From the NCBI GenBank assembly GCA_965213645.1, contig CBDBZX010000004.1, positions 124,001-188,000 on the forward strand: 64,000 nt of DNA, written 5' to 3'. Of this stretch, positions 20,150 to 28,079 are shown piece after piece. The stretch's first letter is position 1. Each line of letters starts with the position of its first letter. Made by a program: the position numbers and the translations under genes. Below the pieces are notes generated by a model that worked only from the letters and a program-made list of their open reading frames with translations, did not search any database and had not been told where the DNA came from. This DNA is from CBDBZX01 sp965213645 (lineage in GTDB: Bacteria; Deinococcota; Deinococci; Deinococcales; Trueperaceae).

Positions 20150-20293
20150 TCAGGCTACTTGACCTCTTTCATTCGCCGCCCTCACGAGCATTCCCACCAC
20201 TAGCCAGAGAAGTATCAGTGTAGCGCCGGGGATGAGGTTGGCTTGGCTGAAGAGGTTGCTCGAGGTGAGGGTGATGGCCTCGAAGTAGAGGCT
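20150..20293 (-). pseudogene. Possible remnant of a small membrane-protein gene
   Basis: On the minus strand 47 codons are open before a TGA at 20150-20152. They encode ITLTSSNLFSQANLIPGA, then the hydrophobic TLILLWLVVGMLVRAANERG, which looks like a real membrane helix with a positive end. There is no start codon: a TAA lies directly before the open stretch, while an ATG just upstream is in another frame. A frameshifted or 5'-truncated gene is possible; chance cannot be excluded. Confidence 0.35.
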
Positions 20294-20309
20294 TTAGTCA
20301 ATGTCATGA

Positions 20310-20780
20310 TTACGGACTAACAACTGTTCCGTCCTTCAACGTGCAACTGATTAAAAGCTGATAAACACCAGCTCTTCCACCTTCGAATGCACTCGGCTGC
20401 CCACTAGAAGAGCGACTATAATTATAAACGTACAACTTGTACTGACCACGTCCTGACAAGATGCCCGATTCTAAAACAGGTCTCTGCTCAACCTCGTACT
20501 GCGCCGCAATCGCATTTCCAGCAGGTTCGTATAGCTCTAGCGCAGAGAAGAGATATTCTCCGGTAGGAAGCACGTTGACCTTTAACTGATCGCCTGGATT
20601 AAGTTGAAGTAAGTACTCGTGGTATTCGTAGGGCAATGAAAATTCATTTTCGATTACCTGACCGCATTCAGCACTTGTAGTAGCGGTCAATTCGGGTTCA
20701 GGTGTCTGAGCAAAAGCAGAAATAAAAAAACTCATCAATACCAGAGTTAGCGTAGCTTGCCATCTAAATATTCTTCTCAT
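20310..20780 (-). CDS. Secreted protein of unknown function, beta-sandwich-like
   Basis: A 156-residue protein with an N-terminal signal peptide (basic MRRIFRWQ, hydrophobic TLTLVLMSFFISAFA, cleavage after AFA). The mature part has two Cys (AECGQV and ISCTLKD) that could form a disulphide linking its ends. The pattern YHEYLLQLNPGDQLKVNVLP and later GQYKLYVYNYS resembles bacterial pre-peptidase (PPC-like) beta-sandwich modules, but this is a weak impression. It lies 36 bp after the SH3-like gene on the same strand and is probably co-transcribed with it. Confidence 0.65.
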   Translation of the reverse strand: MRRIFRWQATLTLVLMSFFISAFAQTPEPELTATTSAECGQVIENEFSLPYEYHEYLLQLNPGDQLKVNVLPTGEYLFSALELYEPAGNAIAAQYEVEQRPVLESGILSGRGQYKLYVYNYSRSSSGQPSAFEGGRAGVYQLLISCTLKDGTVVSP

Positions 20781-20816
20781 AACAATCTCCCCGAACGAAA
20801 AACTATAAGTTTTGTG

Positions 20817-21203
20817 CTAGGAACACCCACCGAGTAATTCTAAATATCTATCCTGTATCCACCCCGAGTGATTAGCATTGCCGTTAGTATAGCTAATCCT
20901 TACCCAACCCGTACCAGGCTGATCGTCGATTGTCACTGTCGTTCCTTGTGTAGTAGGAGGACGTGATGGCGCATCGCGGCGCGGCAAAACTTTAACTTGG
21001 TTGAGCGGGCTACCTTCAGCCGTAGACACAATGATTTGCGCTTCGCACGGTGTTACCTCATCGCCTAATGAATTTTCGGTGGGACGCTCGTCTAAACCCA
21101 AAAATTGACGTGTTTCTGGATTGGCAACCGTCACAACGATGGTTAGCACTGCAAGTCCTAACCCTATCAGCCCAATAATGTGACTATTTCGTAGATTGCT
21201 CAT
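20817..21203 (-). CDS. Membrane-anchored protein with bacterial SH3-like domain
   Basis: A 128-residue protein with one N-terminal membrane helix (IIGLIGLGLAVLTIVVTVA, about residues 9-27). An extracytoplasmic part follows: CEAQIIVSTAEGSPLNQVKV, then TGWVRISYTNGNANHSGWIQ and DRYLELLGGCS. The latter pattern (WVRISY, then SGWIQDRYL) is that of SH3b domains, which often bind peptidoglycan or peptides. It is the first gene of a likely two-gene envelope operon. Confidence 0.7.
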   Translation of the reverse strand: MSNLRNSHIIGLIGLGLAVLTIVVTVANPETRQFLGLDERPTENSLGDEVTPCEAQIIVSTAEGSPLNQVKVLPRRDAPSRPPTTQGTTVTIDDQPGTGWVRISYTNGNANHSGWIQDRYLELLGGCS

Positions 21204-21314
21204 TCTAACGGTATCTTAACAAAGATGTTCAAGCCTTGTTATCTCTAGTAACTTTGCGGGAACATGCGCTTTCGAAGTTGCTGTAAAGCACCTCAATTTT
21301 CTGTAAGAATCTCG

Positions 21315-21444
21315 TAATACCCCATCCCCTAAAGTACATTCAGGCAGGGCAACACCGTGAACCATCCTCTCTTACGTCATGCATCACCACCCACGCCCTG
21401 CCTCTCCTCTCCCAGCCCCCTTCCTCCCAAAGGGGGCTTTTTTT
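21315..21444 (+). ncRNA. Candidate small RNA ending in an orphan terminator
   Basis: A strong terminator (next entry) has no gene upstream on its strand. About 65 bp before it, GGCAGGGC (21343-21350) pairs with GCCCTGCC (21395-21402), enclosing about 44 nt. A TAATAC hexamer at 21315-21320 could be a -10 box, giving a transcript of about 115-120 nt. No signal recognition particle, 6S, tmRNA or RNase P signature was found. The sequence between 21204 and 21773 holds no CDS. Confidence 0.35.
21414..21444 (+). terminator. Orphan rho-independent terminator
   Basis: AGCCCCCTT (21414-21422) pairs with AAGGGGGCT (21430-21438) and is followed by seven T residues. Confidence 0.85.
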
Positions 21445-21499
21445 GTGCTTGCGCTTGTAGAGGCTGAGTTTTTGGATGCTCGAGGCGAAACTCAGCACC

Positions 21500-21660
21500 A
21501 TTGTTAGCTAAGTTTTGCGACACTGTTGTCACCCTGAGCTTGTCGAAGGGTCTCGTCTTGCAATCTCGGTGAGAGGAGAAGGCAAATGCAGAGATTCTTC
21601 GACTCCGCTGCGCTCCGCTCAGAATGACATAACTCGTTTTTGCTTAACGCTGTACTCAGC
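21500..21660 (+). repeat. Dispersed MITE-like intergenic repeat, copy B
   Basis: Contains GTTAGCTAAGTTTTGCGACA, then TTGTCACCCTGAGCTTGTCG and AAGGGTCTCGT, later GAGATTCTTCGACTCCGC and GCTCAGAATGACAT, ending near TTAACGCTGTACT. Same order of blocks as copies A, C, D and E. Confidence 0.82.
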
Positions 21661-21773
21661 GCCGCCGTTGTCTTCACACAAACGCACTTGTTGACACACG
21701 CTTTCACCGCACTGATATACTTGCAACACGCCAAACAAACGCTCGTTCTAGCTGTAAGAAAAGGTGTGCCAAA

Positions 21774-22565
21774 ATGCCTCCTCAGTTGGTCGTAGAGAAC
21801 TTAACGCTTACCTTCGGTGGGCTCAACGCGCTGAGTCGCGTCTCGCTCAGCGTTGAACCCGGCACCATCACCTCAGTCATCGGCCCGAACGGGGCGGGCA
21901 AAACGAGCCTCTTAAACTGCGTCTCGGGCTTTTATGGGGCGACGAGCGGCACCATCAAGTTTGAGGGTAACGATTTGGTGGGCGCGAGCCCACATCAGAT
22001 TTCGAAGCTGGGCGTCGCGCGAGCCTTCCAAAATATCGAACTCTTCTCCGGGTTATCGGTCTTGGACAACCTCATGTTGGCGCGGCACACGCACCTCAAC
22101 TACAGCTTTTGGCAGGCGCTCTTTTTCTATGGGCGTACCAGCAAGCAGGAGAGCGAGAACCGCGCCTATGTGGAAGAGGTCATCGACTTTATGGAGTTGG
22201 AGCCCTACCGCAAGGCCGTCGTGGGTAGCCTCGCGTACGGCGTGCGCAAGCGCGTGGAGATGGCGCGAGCGCTGACGCTCGGTCCTAAAATGCTTCTCTT
22301 AGACGAGCCGATGGCGGGGATGACCCTGGGCGAAAAAGAGGACATCGTGCGCTTTATCTTGGACATTCAGGCGGAGCGCGAGACGACGGTGGTTTTAATC
22401 GAGCACGATTTGGGTGTGGTCATGGACATCAGCGATGAGGTGTTTGTGTTGGACTTCGGCGAGCGCATCGCGGGCGGCAAGCCCGAAGAGGTCGCCAAAG
22501 ACCCGGCGGTGATCGAAGCCTATATCGGGGATGAGCGCTCGGATGATGAAGAGGTGCTGGTGTGA
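21774..22565 (+). CDS. HAAT-type ABC transporter ATPase, LivG-like
   Basis: A 263-residue ATPase of a branched-chain amino-acid-type ABC importer. Walker A is GPNGAGKTSLLN (about residues 37-48). The Q-loop region is GVARAFQNIELFSGLSVLDN. The ABC signature position reads LAYGVRKRVEMARAL (instead of the usual LSYGQQRRLE), and Walker B is MLLLDEPMAGM, followed by VLIEHDLGVV with the switch His. It is the first gene of the transporter locus, with the acyl-CoA ligase starting 25 bp after its stop. The partner ATPase LivF is at the far end of the locus. Confidence 0.92.
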   Translation: MPPQLVVENLTLTFGGLNALSRVSLSVEPGTITSVIGPNGAGKTSLLNCVSGFYGATSGTIKFEGNDLVGASPHQISKLGVARAFQNIELFSGLSVLDNLMLARHTHLNYSFWQALFFYGRTSKQESENRAYVEEVIDFMELEPYRKAVVGSLAYGVRKRVEMARALTLGPKMLLLDEPMAGMTLGEKEDIVRFILDIQAERETTVVLIEHDLGVVMDISDEVFVLDFGERIAGGKPEEVAKDPAVIEAYIGDERSDDEEVLV

Positions 22566-22590
22566 GGCTGCGTGTAGTGAAGAGGTCAGC

Positions 22591-24555
22591 GTGAAAGCGA
22601 CGAGCGAAATGGCGCACATGACCCTGCCGCAACTCCTCCTCAAACGCGCTGCCGCGACGCCCGAGAAGGTAGCGCTTCGCAAAAAGGACTACGGGATTTG
22701 GAACGAACTTACGTGGCGTGAGTTGGAAGCTCAGGTCCGAGAGGCCGCCTTAGGGCTTCTCTCTTTAGGCGTGTCGCCAGGGGATAGAGTCGCGGTCATT
22801 GCCGACAACATCCCCGAGTGGCCCGTGATGGAACTCGCCGCGCAGAGTGTCGGGGCGATGACGATTGGGATTTATCAGTCGTCGGGGCGTGATGAGGTGA
22901 AGTACTTGCTCGAGTACAGCGAAGCCAGCCTCGTCTTAGCCGAAGACCAGGAGCAGGTGGACAAAGTCTTGGCTTTGCGGGCCGAACTGCCGAACATCCG
23001 CAAGGTTATTTTTGAGGACGCTAAGGGGATGCGAGGCTACTTAGAGGACGACTGGTTTATGAGTTGGGAGAGGTTATTGGAGACAGGCGAGTCCTTCCAC
23101 CAGCGCGAACCCAACCTCTTTGCAGAACATGTCGCGCAGGGCGACCCAGACGACATCTGCCACCTCTCGGCTACCTCCGGGACGACGGGACGACCCAAAG
23201 CGGCCATGCTCAGCCACCGCAACTATTTGGCGATGGCTTACGCCCTCCACGAAGTTGACCCCATCGCTGAGGGCGACGACTACGTTTCCTACTTGCCCTT
23301 CGCTTGGATCGTTGAGCAGGTCTTCGCGCTCGCCGTGCCGCTCTTAACAGGCATGGTCGTCAACTTCCCCGAGTCGAGCGAGACGGCGATGGACGACCTT
23401 AAAGAGATTGGACCCCACATGATGCTCGGTGCGCCTCGCGTCTGGGAGGGTGTCCAGTCGAATATCTGGGTCAAGATGGACGAGTCCTACCCCTTCAACC
23501 GCTGGGCGTACAAGAAGCTCATGAACGTGGGCCGCCGCGCCGCCGACTACCGGATGCGCGGTGAAACGCTGCCGCTCGGTCTGCGCCTCGGCTACCGCTT
23601 CGCCCACTTCGCGCTCTTTCGCCCGATGAAAGACCAGCTCGGTTTCCTGCGCCTTAAACGCGCCTACACGGGCGGCGCGGCGTTAGGACCCGACACCTTC
23701 AAGTTCTTTCAAGGGATGGGCATCAACCTCAAGCAGGTGTATGGGCAGACTGAAACCTCAGGTCTCGCCTACGTGCAGCGCGATGGCGACGTGAAGCACG
23801 ACACGGTGGGTTTGCCGCTGCCCGGCGTCGAGGTCAAAATTTCGGATGACGGCGAGGTTTTAACGAAGTGCGACGGCGTCTGTCACGGCTACTACAAGCG
23901 CGATGAGGAGTTCGAAGAGGTCTTGGCGGAAGGTCACTGGTTTAGAAGCGGTGACGCGGGCTATCTCGATGAGGATGGGCACTTGGTCATCATTGACCGC
24001 GTGGGTGACGTAATGCACACGGGTAGCGGGCATATGTTCAGCCCGCAGTTTATCGAAAATAAACTCAAATTTAGCCCGTTTATCAAAGAGGCGGTGGTTT
24101 ATGGGAACGATAAACCTTTTATCGCTGCCCTGATTAACATCGACGCAATGACAGTCGGCAAATGGGCGGAAGACCGGGGGATTTCCTATACGACGTATAT
24201 GGACCTCTCGCAGCAGCCGGAGGTCGCTAAGCTCATTTTGAGTGAAGTGAACAGCGTCAACGAAGACTTGAACGAGGAGGAGAGAATTCACCGCTTCGTC
24301 TTGCTCTATAAACTTCTCGACGCTGACGACGAGGAGTTGACACGCACGGGCAAGGTGAGAAGAGGGTTTGTCGGTGAGCGCTACGGGGAGATTTTGGGAG
24401 CGCTCTATCAGCCGGAACTCGAAGAGGTCAGTATCAAGGCGGAGTTTCGCTATCAGGATGGACAAGTGAATGAGGTGGAGACGGATGTGCAAATTTTAGA
24501 GACCTCTGTGATTAAGTCGCGCCAAGTCGAGAAGACGGTTCAGGGTAAGAGGTGA
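22591..24555 (+). CDS. AMP-forming long-chain-type acyl-CoA ligase
   Basis: A 654-residue adenylate-forming enzyme that activates a carboxylic acid with ATP and loads it on CoA. The AMP-binding loop is LSATSGTTGRPKAAMLSHRN (about residues 190-210). Later motifs are YGQTETSGLAYVQR, and GDAGYLDEDGHLVIIDRVGD with the hinge. The overall form (LTWRELEAQVREAALGLLSL, then SVGAMTIGIYQSS) is that of the FadD15/long-chain family. GAGGT precedes the GTG at 22591; the frame is open from 22531 but overlaps livG there. Sitting between transporter genes, it probably traps the imported acid as a CoA thioester. It overlaps the next gene by 4 bp. Confidence 0.9.
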   Translation: MKATSEMAHMTLPQLLLKRAAATPEKVALRKKDYGIWNELTWRELEAQVREAALGLLSLGVSPGDRVAVIADNIPEWPVMELAAQSVGAMTIGIYQSSGRDEVKYLLEYSEASLVLAEDQEQVDKVLALRAELPNIRKVIFEDAKGMRGYLEDDWFMSWERLLETGESFHQREPNLFAEHVAQGDPDDICHLSATSGTTGRPKAAMLSHRNYLAMAYALHEVDPIAEGDDYVSYLPFAWIVEQVFALAVPLLTGMVVNFPESSETAMDDLKEIGPHMMLGAPRVWEGVQSNIWVKMDESYPFNRWAYKKLMNVGRRAADYRMRGETLPLGLRLGYRFAHFALFRPMKDQLGFLRLKRAYTGGAALGPDTFKFFQGMGINLKQVYGQTETSGLAYVQRDGDVKHDTVGLPLPGVEVKISDDGEVLTKCDGVCHGYYKRDEEFEEVLAEGHWFRSGDAGYLDEDGHLVIIDRVGDVMHTGSGHMFSPQFIENKLKFSPFIKEAVVYGNDKPFIAALINIDAMTVGKWAEDRGISYTTYMDLSQQPEVAKLILSEVNSVNEDLNEEERIHRFVLLYKLLDADDEELTRTGKVRRGFVGERYGEILGALYQPELEEVSIKAEFRYQDGQVNEVETDVQILETSVIKSRQVEKTVQGKR

Positions 24556-24941
24556 ACGAGCAGATGGATTGGTCGTGGTTTCTATTCTCCCTAAAAGGTC
24601 GCATCAGCCGCAGGCAGTATTGGCTCAACTTCTTGCTGCCCGCGCTCGGCATCTCCCTTCTCTTAGGTGTTCTTGCGGGGGGCTCGAGCGGTCTCAACGA
24701 AGACGGACCGAGCGGTCCTATGGATTGGTTTGCGGTTGTCTGGAGCCTCGCGCTTGTGTGGCCCGGTATCGCCACGCAGGTGAAGCGCTGGCACGATAGG
24801 GAGAAGTCGGGCTGGTGGTACTTGATCAACTTCATACCTCTTATCGGTGGGATTTGGGCGTTTGTTGAAACGGGTTGTTTGGCAGGGTCAGAGGGTGAGA
24901 ACCGCTTTGGAGCTTCGCCCAAACAAGAGGTTGCTACGTGA
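24552..24941 (+). CDS. DUF805 family membrane protein
   Basis: A 129-residue inner-membrane protein with the DUF805 pattern: WSWFLFSLKGRISRRQYWLN at the start, three hydrophobic helices, and the conserved TQVKRWHDREKSGWWYLINF before the last helix. The function of DUF805 is unknown. The GTG start overlaps the ligase stop (GTGA) and its own stop overlaps the next start, so it is translated as part of the transporter operon. Confidence 0.88.
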   Translation: MNEQMDWSWFLFSLKGRISRRQYWLNFLLPALGISLLLGVLAGGSSGLNEDGPSGPMDWFAVVWSLALVWPGIATQVKRWHDREKSGWWYLINFIPLIGGIWAFVETGCLAGSEGENRFGASPKQEVAT

Positions 24942-25525
24942 GCGTACACTTCTCAGCGCGTTCGTCTCAGAAGGTTCTCGAGTCTCTTCGTGGGCGCTCC
25001 GAACGTCCACTTCTGGTCGCGCTAGATGGACACAGTGCCTCTGGAAAGTCTACTTTGGCGAAGCGGGTTAAAGAGGGTTTAGAAGAGGTTACGCTCATCC
25101 ACACGGATGATTTTTACAGGGTCATGCCCGAACGGGCTCGAGCCACCCTTACCCCGCCAGAGGGTTACGCAAAGTTCTACGATTGGCAGCGTTTACGCGA
25201 ACAGGTTTTAGAACCTCTTCGGAAAAATAGAGTTGCACGTTACCAACATTACGACTGGACGGCAAATTTGCTAGGTGACACGGTGGAGGTCGAGCCAAAG
25301 GGCATCATTGTTATTGAAGGGTGTTATAGCTCGAGACCCGAACTCCGCCCCTACTACCACCTCACTATTCACGTCGAAACGCCCCAACCTCTTCGTATGG
25401 CGCGGCAAAAAGAGCGTCACGACTACGACGCGATTTGGGTGGCGCGGTGGGAGGCGGCGGAAGCGTTTTACTTCTCTAACTATCCGCCGACTTCCGCTAT
25501 TACCATTCGTGGAGACGCTCTATGA
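24938..25525 (+). CDS. Uridine kinase-like P-loop kinase
   Basis: A 195-residue P-loop protein. The Walker A motif is LVALDGHSASGKSTLAKRV (about residues 26-44), followed by LIHTDDFYRVM, where the Asp pair matches the nucleoside-kinase DD(F/Y) motif, then QRLREQVLEPL, GIIVIEGCYSSRPEL and the lid-like RQKERHDYD. This is the uridine/phosphoribulokinase-like family. The true substrate is unclear, since family members also phosphorylate other small molecules. It sits with 4-bp overlaps on both sides inside a transporter operon, which is unusual for a salvage enzyme. Confidence 0.78.
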   Translation: MSVHFSARSSQKVLESLRGRSERPLLVALDGHSASGKSTLAKRVKEGLEEVTLIHTDDFYRVMPERARATLTPPEGYAKFYDWQRLREQVLEPLRKNRVARYQHYDWTANLLGDTVEVEPKGIIVIEGCYSSRPELRPYYHLTIHVETPQPLRMARQKERHDYDAIWVARWEAAEAFYFSNYPPTSAITIRGDAL

Positions 25526-26415
25526 CCTACTTCCTCCAACTTATCGTCACAGGCGTCGCGGTGGGTTGCATCTACGCCTTAGCCGCTTTAGGCTTCGTCC
25601 TCATCTACAAAGCGAGCCGCGTCATCAACTTCGCACACGGCGAACTCATCGCGATTGGCACATTCATCATCTACGGGCTAACCGTGTGGGCAGGTGTCCC
25701 TATCTGGCTCTCGTTCGTCGGCGCGATGGTCCTCATGTATTTCGTGGGGCAAGCCGTCGAACGCCTCTTTTTGCGTCCGATGATTGGCGAGCCCATCATC
25801 AGTGTCATCATGGTGACGATTGGCTTGGCGAGTCTGCTCTCCGGTCTCGTCTACTTCACGCCTTTCGGTACGCTCACGGCGCGGTTTCCGAACTTTTTGC
25901 CTGACAGCCCTATCACCTTTGGCGGCGTCATCCTGCGCTGGGAGCAAGCGATTGCAATTGGTCTGACGCTCTTTTTCATCCTCGCGCTGAGTTGGTTTTT
26001 TACGCGCAGCACCTTGGGAATTTCAATGCGGGCGGTGGCGGACGACCAGTTGGCGGCGCTGAGCGTCGGGGTGAGTATCGAGCGGGTCTTTGCGCTGGCG
26101 TGGGCGGCGGCAGGGATTAGTGCGACGGCGGCGGGCTTTGTGGTGGGGGGGCTCTATGGGCTCGAGTTCGCCGGTCTCACTGCCATCGGCTTGCGCGTCT
26201 TTCCCGCCGTCATCTTAGGCGGTCTCGATTCGGTCACGGGCGCGGTTGTGGGTGGCGTCCTCATCGGCGTCACAGAGGTTTTAGCGTCAGGTTACTTAGA
26301 CCCCTTCGTCCCCGGCGGCGGCACGGGTGAGGTCGTCCCTTTCGTTCTACTTATCATCATTTTGCTGATTAAACCCTATGGGCTTTTTGGAACGGTGGAG
26401 ATCGAACGTGTGTAG
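25522..26415 (+). CDS. HAAT-type ABC transporter permease, LivH-like
   Basis: A 297-residue integral membrane protein with about eight hydrophobic segments. The start YFLQLIVTGVAVGCIYALAA, then FVLIYKASRVINFAHGELIA, is the LivH signature, and the cytoplasmic EAA-like loop appears as STLGISMRAVADDQLAALSV. AVILGGLDSVTGAVVGGVLI near the C-terminus is also typical. Its ATG overlaps the kinase stop by 4 bp. It pairs with the LivM-like protein after a 270-bp gap occupied by repeat copy C. Confidence 0.93.
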   Translation: MTYFLQLIVTGVAVGCIYALAALGFVLIYKASRVINFAHGELIAIGTFIIYGLTVWAGVPIWLSFVGAMVLMYFVGQAVERLFLRPMIGEPIISVIMVTIGLASLLSGLVYFTPFGTLTARFPNFLPDSPITFGGVILRWEQAIAIGLTLFFILALSWFFTRSTLGISMRAVADDQLAALSVGVSIERVFALAWAAAGISATAAGFVVGGLYGLEFAGLTAIGLRVFPAVILGGLDSVTGAVVGGVLIGVTEVLASGYLDPFVPGGGTGEVVPFVLLIIILLIKPYGLFGTVEIERV

Positions 26416-26429
26416 AGAAGTCAAAAGGC

Positions 26430-26612
26430 TAAATGTACTGTCAGCTAAGATTTGCGGCGCTGTTGTCACCCCGTTCACGCAGTATGACGAAGTCCGGCTG
26501 TCGAGGGGTCTCGTCTTTCAGTCTCAACCCGTTGAGATAGCAAGACGAGATTCTTCGACTCCACTTCGTTCCGCTCAGAATGACACAGTTCATCTTTTGC
26601 CTGACAGCATAT
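26430..26612 (+). repeat. Dispersed MITE-like intergenic repeat, copy C
   Basis: Lies between livH and livM inside the transporter locus. It begins near TGTACTGTCAGCTAAG, carries TTGTCACCCCGTTCACGC and GAGATTCTTCGACTCC with GCTCAGAATGACACAG, and ends in TGACAGCATATTAAG, an approximate inverse of its start. Confidence 0.8.
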
Positions 26613-26684
26613 TAAGCAACGAAGAGGTAAAAAACGGCTGCTCCTTACGTTTGGCTGCTCCTCTTTTACTGCAAGGAGTCCACT

Positions 26685-27797
26685 ATGGCAGTTAATCGCT
26701 GGTTTCAGTCGGGCAACTACCGCAAGAGCTACAAAGAAGACCAGACGATCTTTGCCACTTACAGCGAAGAGGCGTCCTTGATCGTTTTTCTGATCGCGCT
26801 CCTCATCTTGCCACAGCTCCCCTTTATGTCGCGCTCGCTCTTTCGGCTTTTCGACTTGGCGCTTATCTATATGGTGGCGGTTATGGGGCTTAACTTAGTG
26901 ACGGGCTATGCGGGGCAGATTTCGATTGGGCAGGCGGCGTTCATGGGTGTGGGGGCGTACACGGCGATTACGGTGACACGGGATTTGGCGGTGCCGCTCC
27001 TGGGTTTTGAGGACGCGGTTCCTTTTTGGTACGTGATTTTGCTCCTGCCGATTTGCGGTTTTGTCGCGGCGGGCTTCGGCGCGTTCGTCGGGCTGCCGAG
27101 TTTGCGGCTCAAACACCTCTACTTAGCCATCTCGACGCTCGCCTTTCAGATCATCTTCACCTGGACGGTGGGGCATTCGCCCTGGCTCAATCAGGGGGGT
27201 AGTATTCGCATTCCGCGTATTGACTTCTTCGGGGAGCGCATCAGCGGCTCGGCTACCATCGGTCCCTTTTTCTACTACTTTGCGCTCGCTGTGGTGGTGC
27301 TCATGGCGATTTTTATGCGTAACCTTTTACGAAGTAAATTTGGGCGTTCGCTCGTCGCGGTGCGCGACAACGATAGGGCGGCGGACGCGATGGGGATTGC
27401 GCCGGGGCGCACGAAGGTGATGGCATTTGCGATTGCGGGCTTTTATGCAGGCGTGGCGGGTGCGCTTTTTACGCTCTACAACGGTAGCGCGATTGTCGAG
27501 TCGTTTACGCTCGGTATCTCGATCGACTTTTTGGCGATGGCGATTGTGGGTGGGTTGGGAACGGTGGTCGGGTCTTTAATTGGACCTGCGTTTATCCTCT
27601 TTTTGGACCCGTGGGTGGAGGAGTTCTCGAGAACCTTAGGTCAGGTTTTCCCCAACAACATAGACGTTGCCACCGCCATGAGACCCACCGTGTTCGGACT
27701 TATCATCGTGCTCTTTTTGATCTTTGAGCCAAGAGGTTTGGCGAATTGGTGGCGTTTGATACGGCAGTACTTCAAGCGGTGGCCGTTTAAGTTTTAA
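26685..27797 (+). CDS. HAAT-type ABC transporter permease, LivM-like
   Basis: A 370-residue integral membrane protein. After about 35 soluble residues it has roughly ten hydrophobic segments, including MVAVMGLNLVTGYAGQISIG with QAAFMGVGAYTA (the LivM hallmark), GLPSLRLKHLYLAISTLAFQ, and the cytoplasmic loop FGRSLVAVRDNDRAADAMGI with APGRTKV. AGVAGALFTLYNGS and MAIVGGLGTVVGSLIGPAF follow. AAGGAG lies 6-7 nt before the ATG. It forms the channel with the LivH-like protein. Confidence 0.93.
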   Translation: MAVNRWFQSGNYRKSYKEDQTIFATYSEEASLIVFLIALLILPQLPFMSRSLFRLFDLALIYMVAVMGLNLVTGYAGQISIGQAAFMGVGAYTAITVTRDLAVPLLGFEDAVPFWYVILLLPICGFVAAGFGAFVGLPSLRLKHLYLAISTLAFQIIFTWTVGHSPWLNQGGSIRIPRIDFFGERISGSATIGPFFYYFALAVVVLMAIFMRNLLRSKFGRSLVAVRDNDRAADAMGIAPGRTKVMAFAIAGFYAGVAGALFTLYNGSAIVESFTLGISIDFLAMAIVGGLGTVVGSLIGPAFILFLDPWVEEFSRTLGQVFPNNIDVATAMRPTVFGLIIVLFLIFEPRGLANWWRLIRQYFKRWPFKF

Positions 27798-27835
27798 AAA
27801 TTCCCTGTGGCGAAGCCACAGCGTTTAGCGGTTAA

Positions 27836-27858
27836 GGGTCATGATTCATTCATGACCC
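27836..27858. repeat. Palindrome upstream of livK
   Basis: GGGTCATGA (27836-27844) and TCATGACCC (27850-27858) form a 9-bp hairpin 40 bp after livM. A smaller CTGTGGC-GAA-GCCACAG hairpin precedes it at about 27804-27821. The remaining 200 bp before livK show only AAGGAG just ahead of its start. Confidence 0.6.
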
Positions 27859-28079
27859 GCCCCGCAGACTCGGTACGGACTTAATGGTATGCTTATTTCG
27901 GATTAAAAACAAAAAGGATGCTCCGCACGCAGAAACGCCTCACCGTGAAGAGGGTTGTGGAGCTAGAGGAGGTGCTCGAGGGGTTCAATCAAGTGTCGTC
28001 AAGAGGTATTTGGAGTAAGCGTACCCGAAGCGTTCAACACACACTGTCGTTCATCTTTTCTATTCACTAAGGAGACAGA

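Noticed and set aside
21315..21444. Signal recognition particle (4.5S) RNA
   Set aside because: A GCAACACCGTGAACC stretch is vaguely similar, but the invariant GGAAG tetraloop region and the symmetric internal loop are missing.
22531..22590. Upstream extension of the acyl-CoA ligase (start at 22531)
   Set aside because: It overlaps livG and encodes a Cys-rich stretch unlike the family; GAGGT before the GTG at 22591 gives the expected N-terminus.
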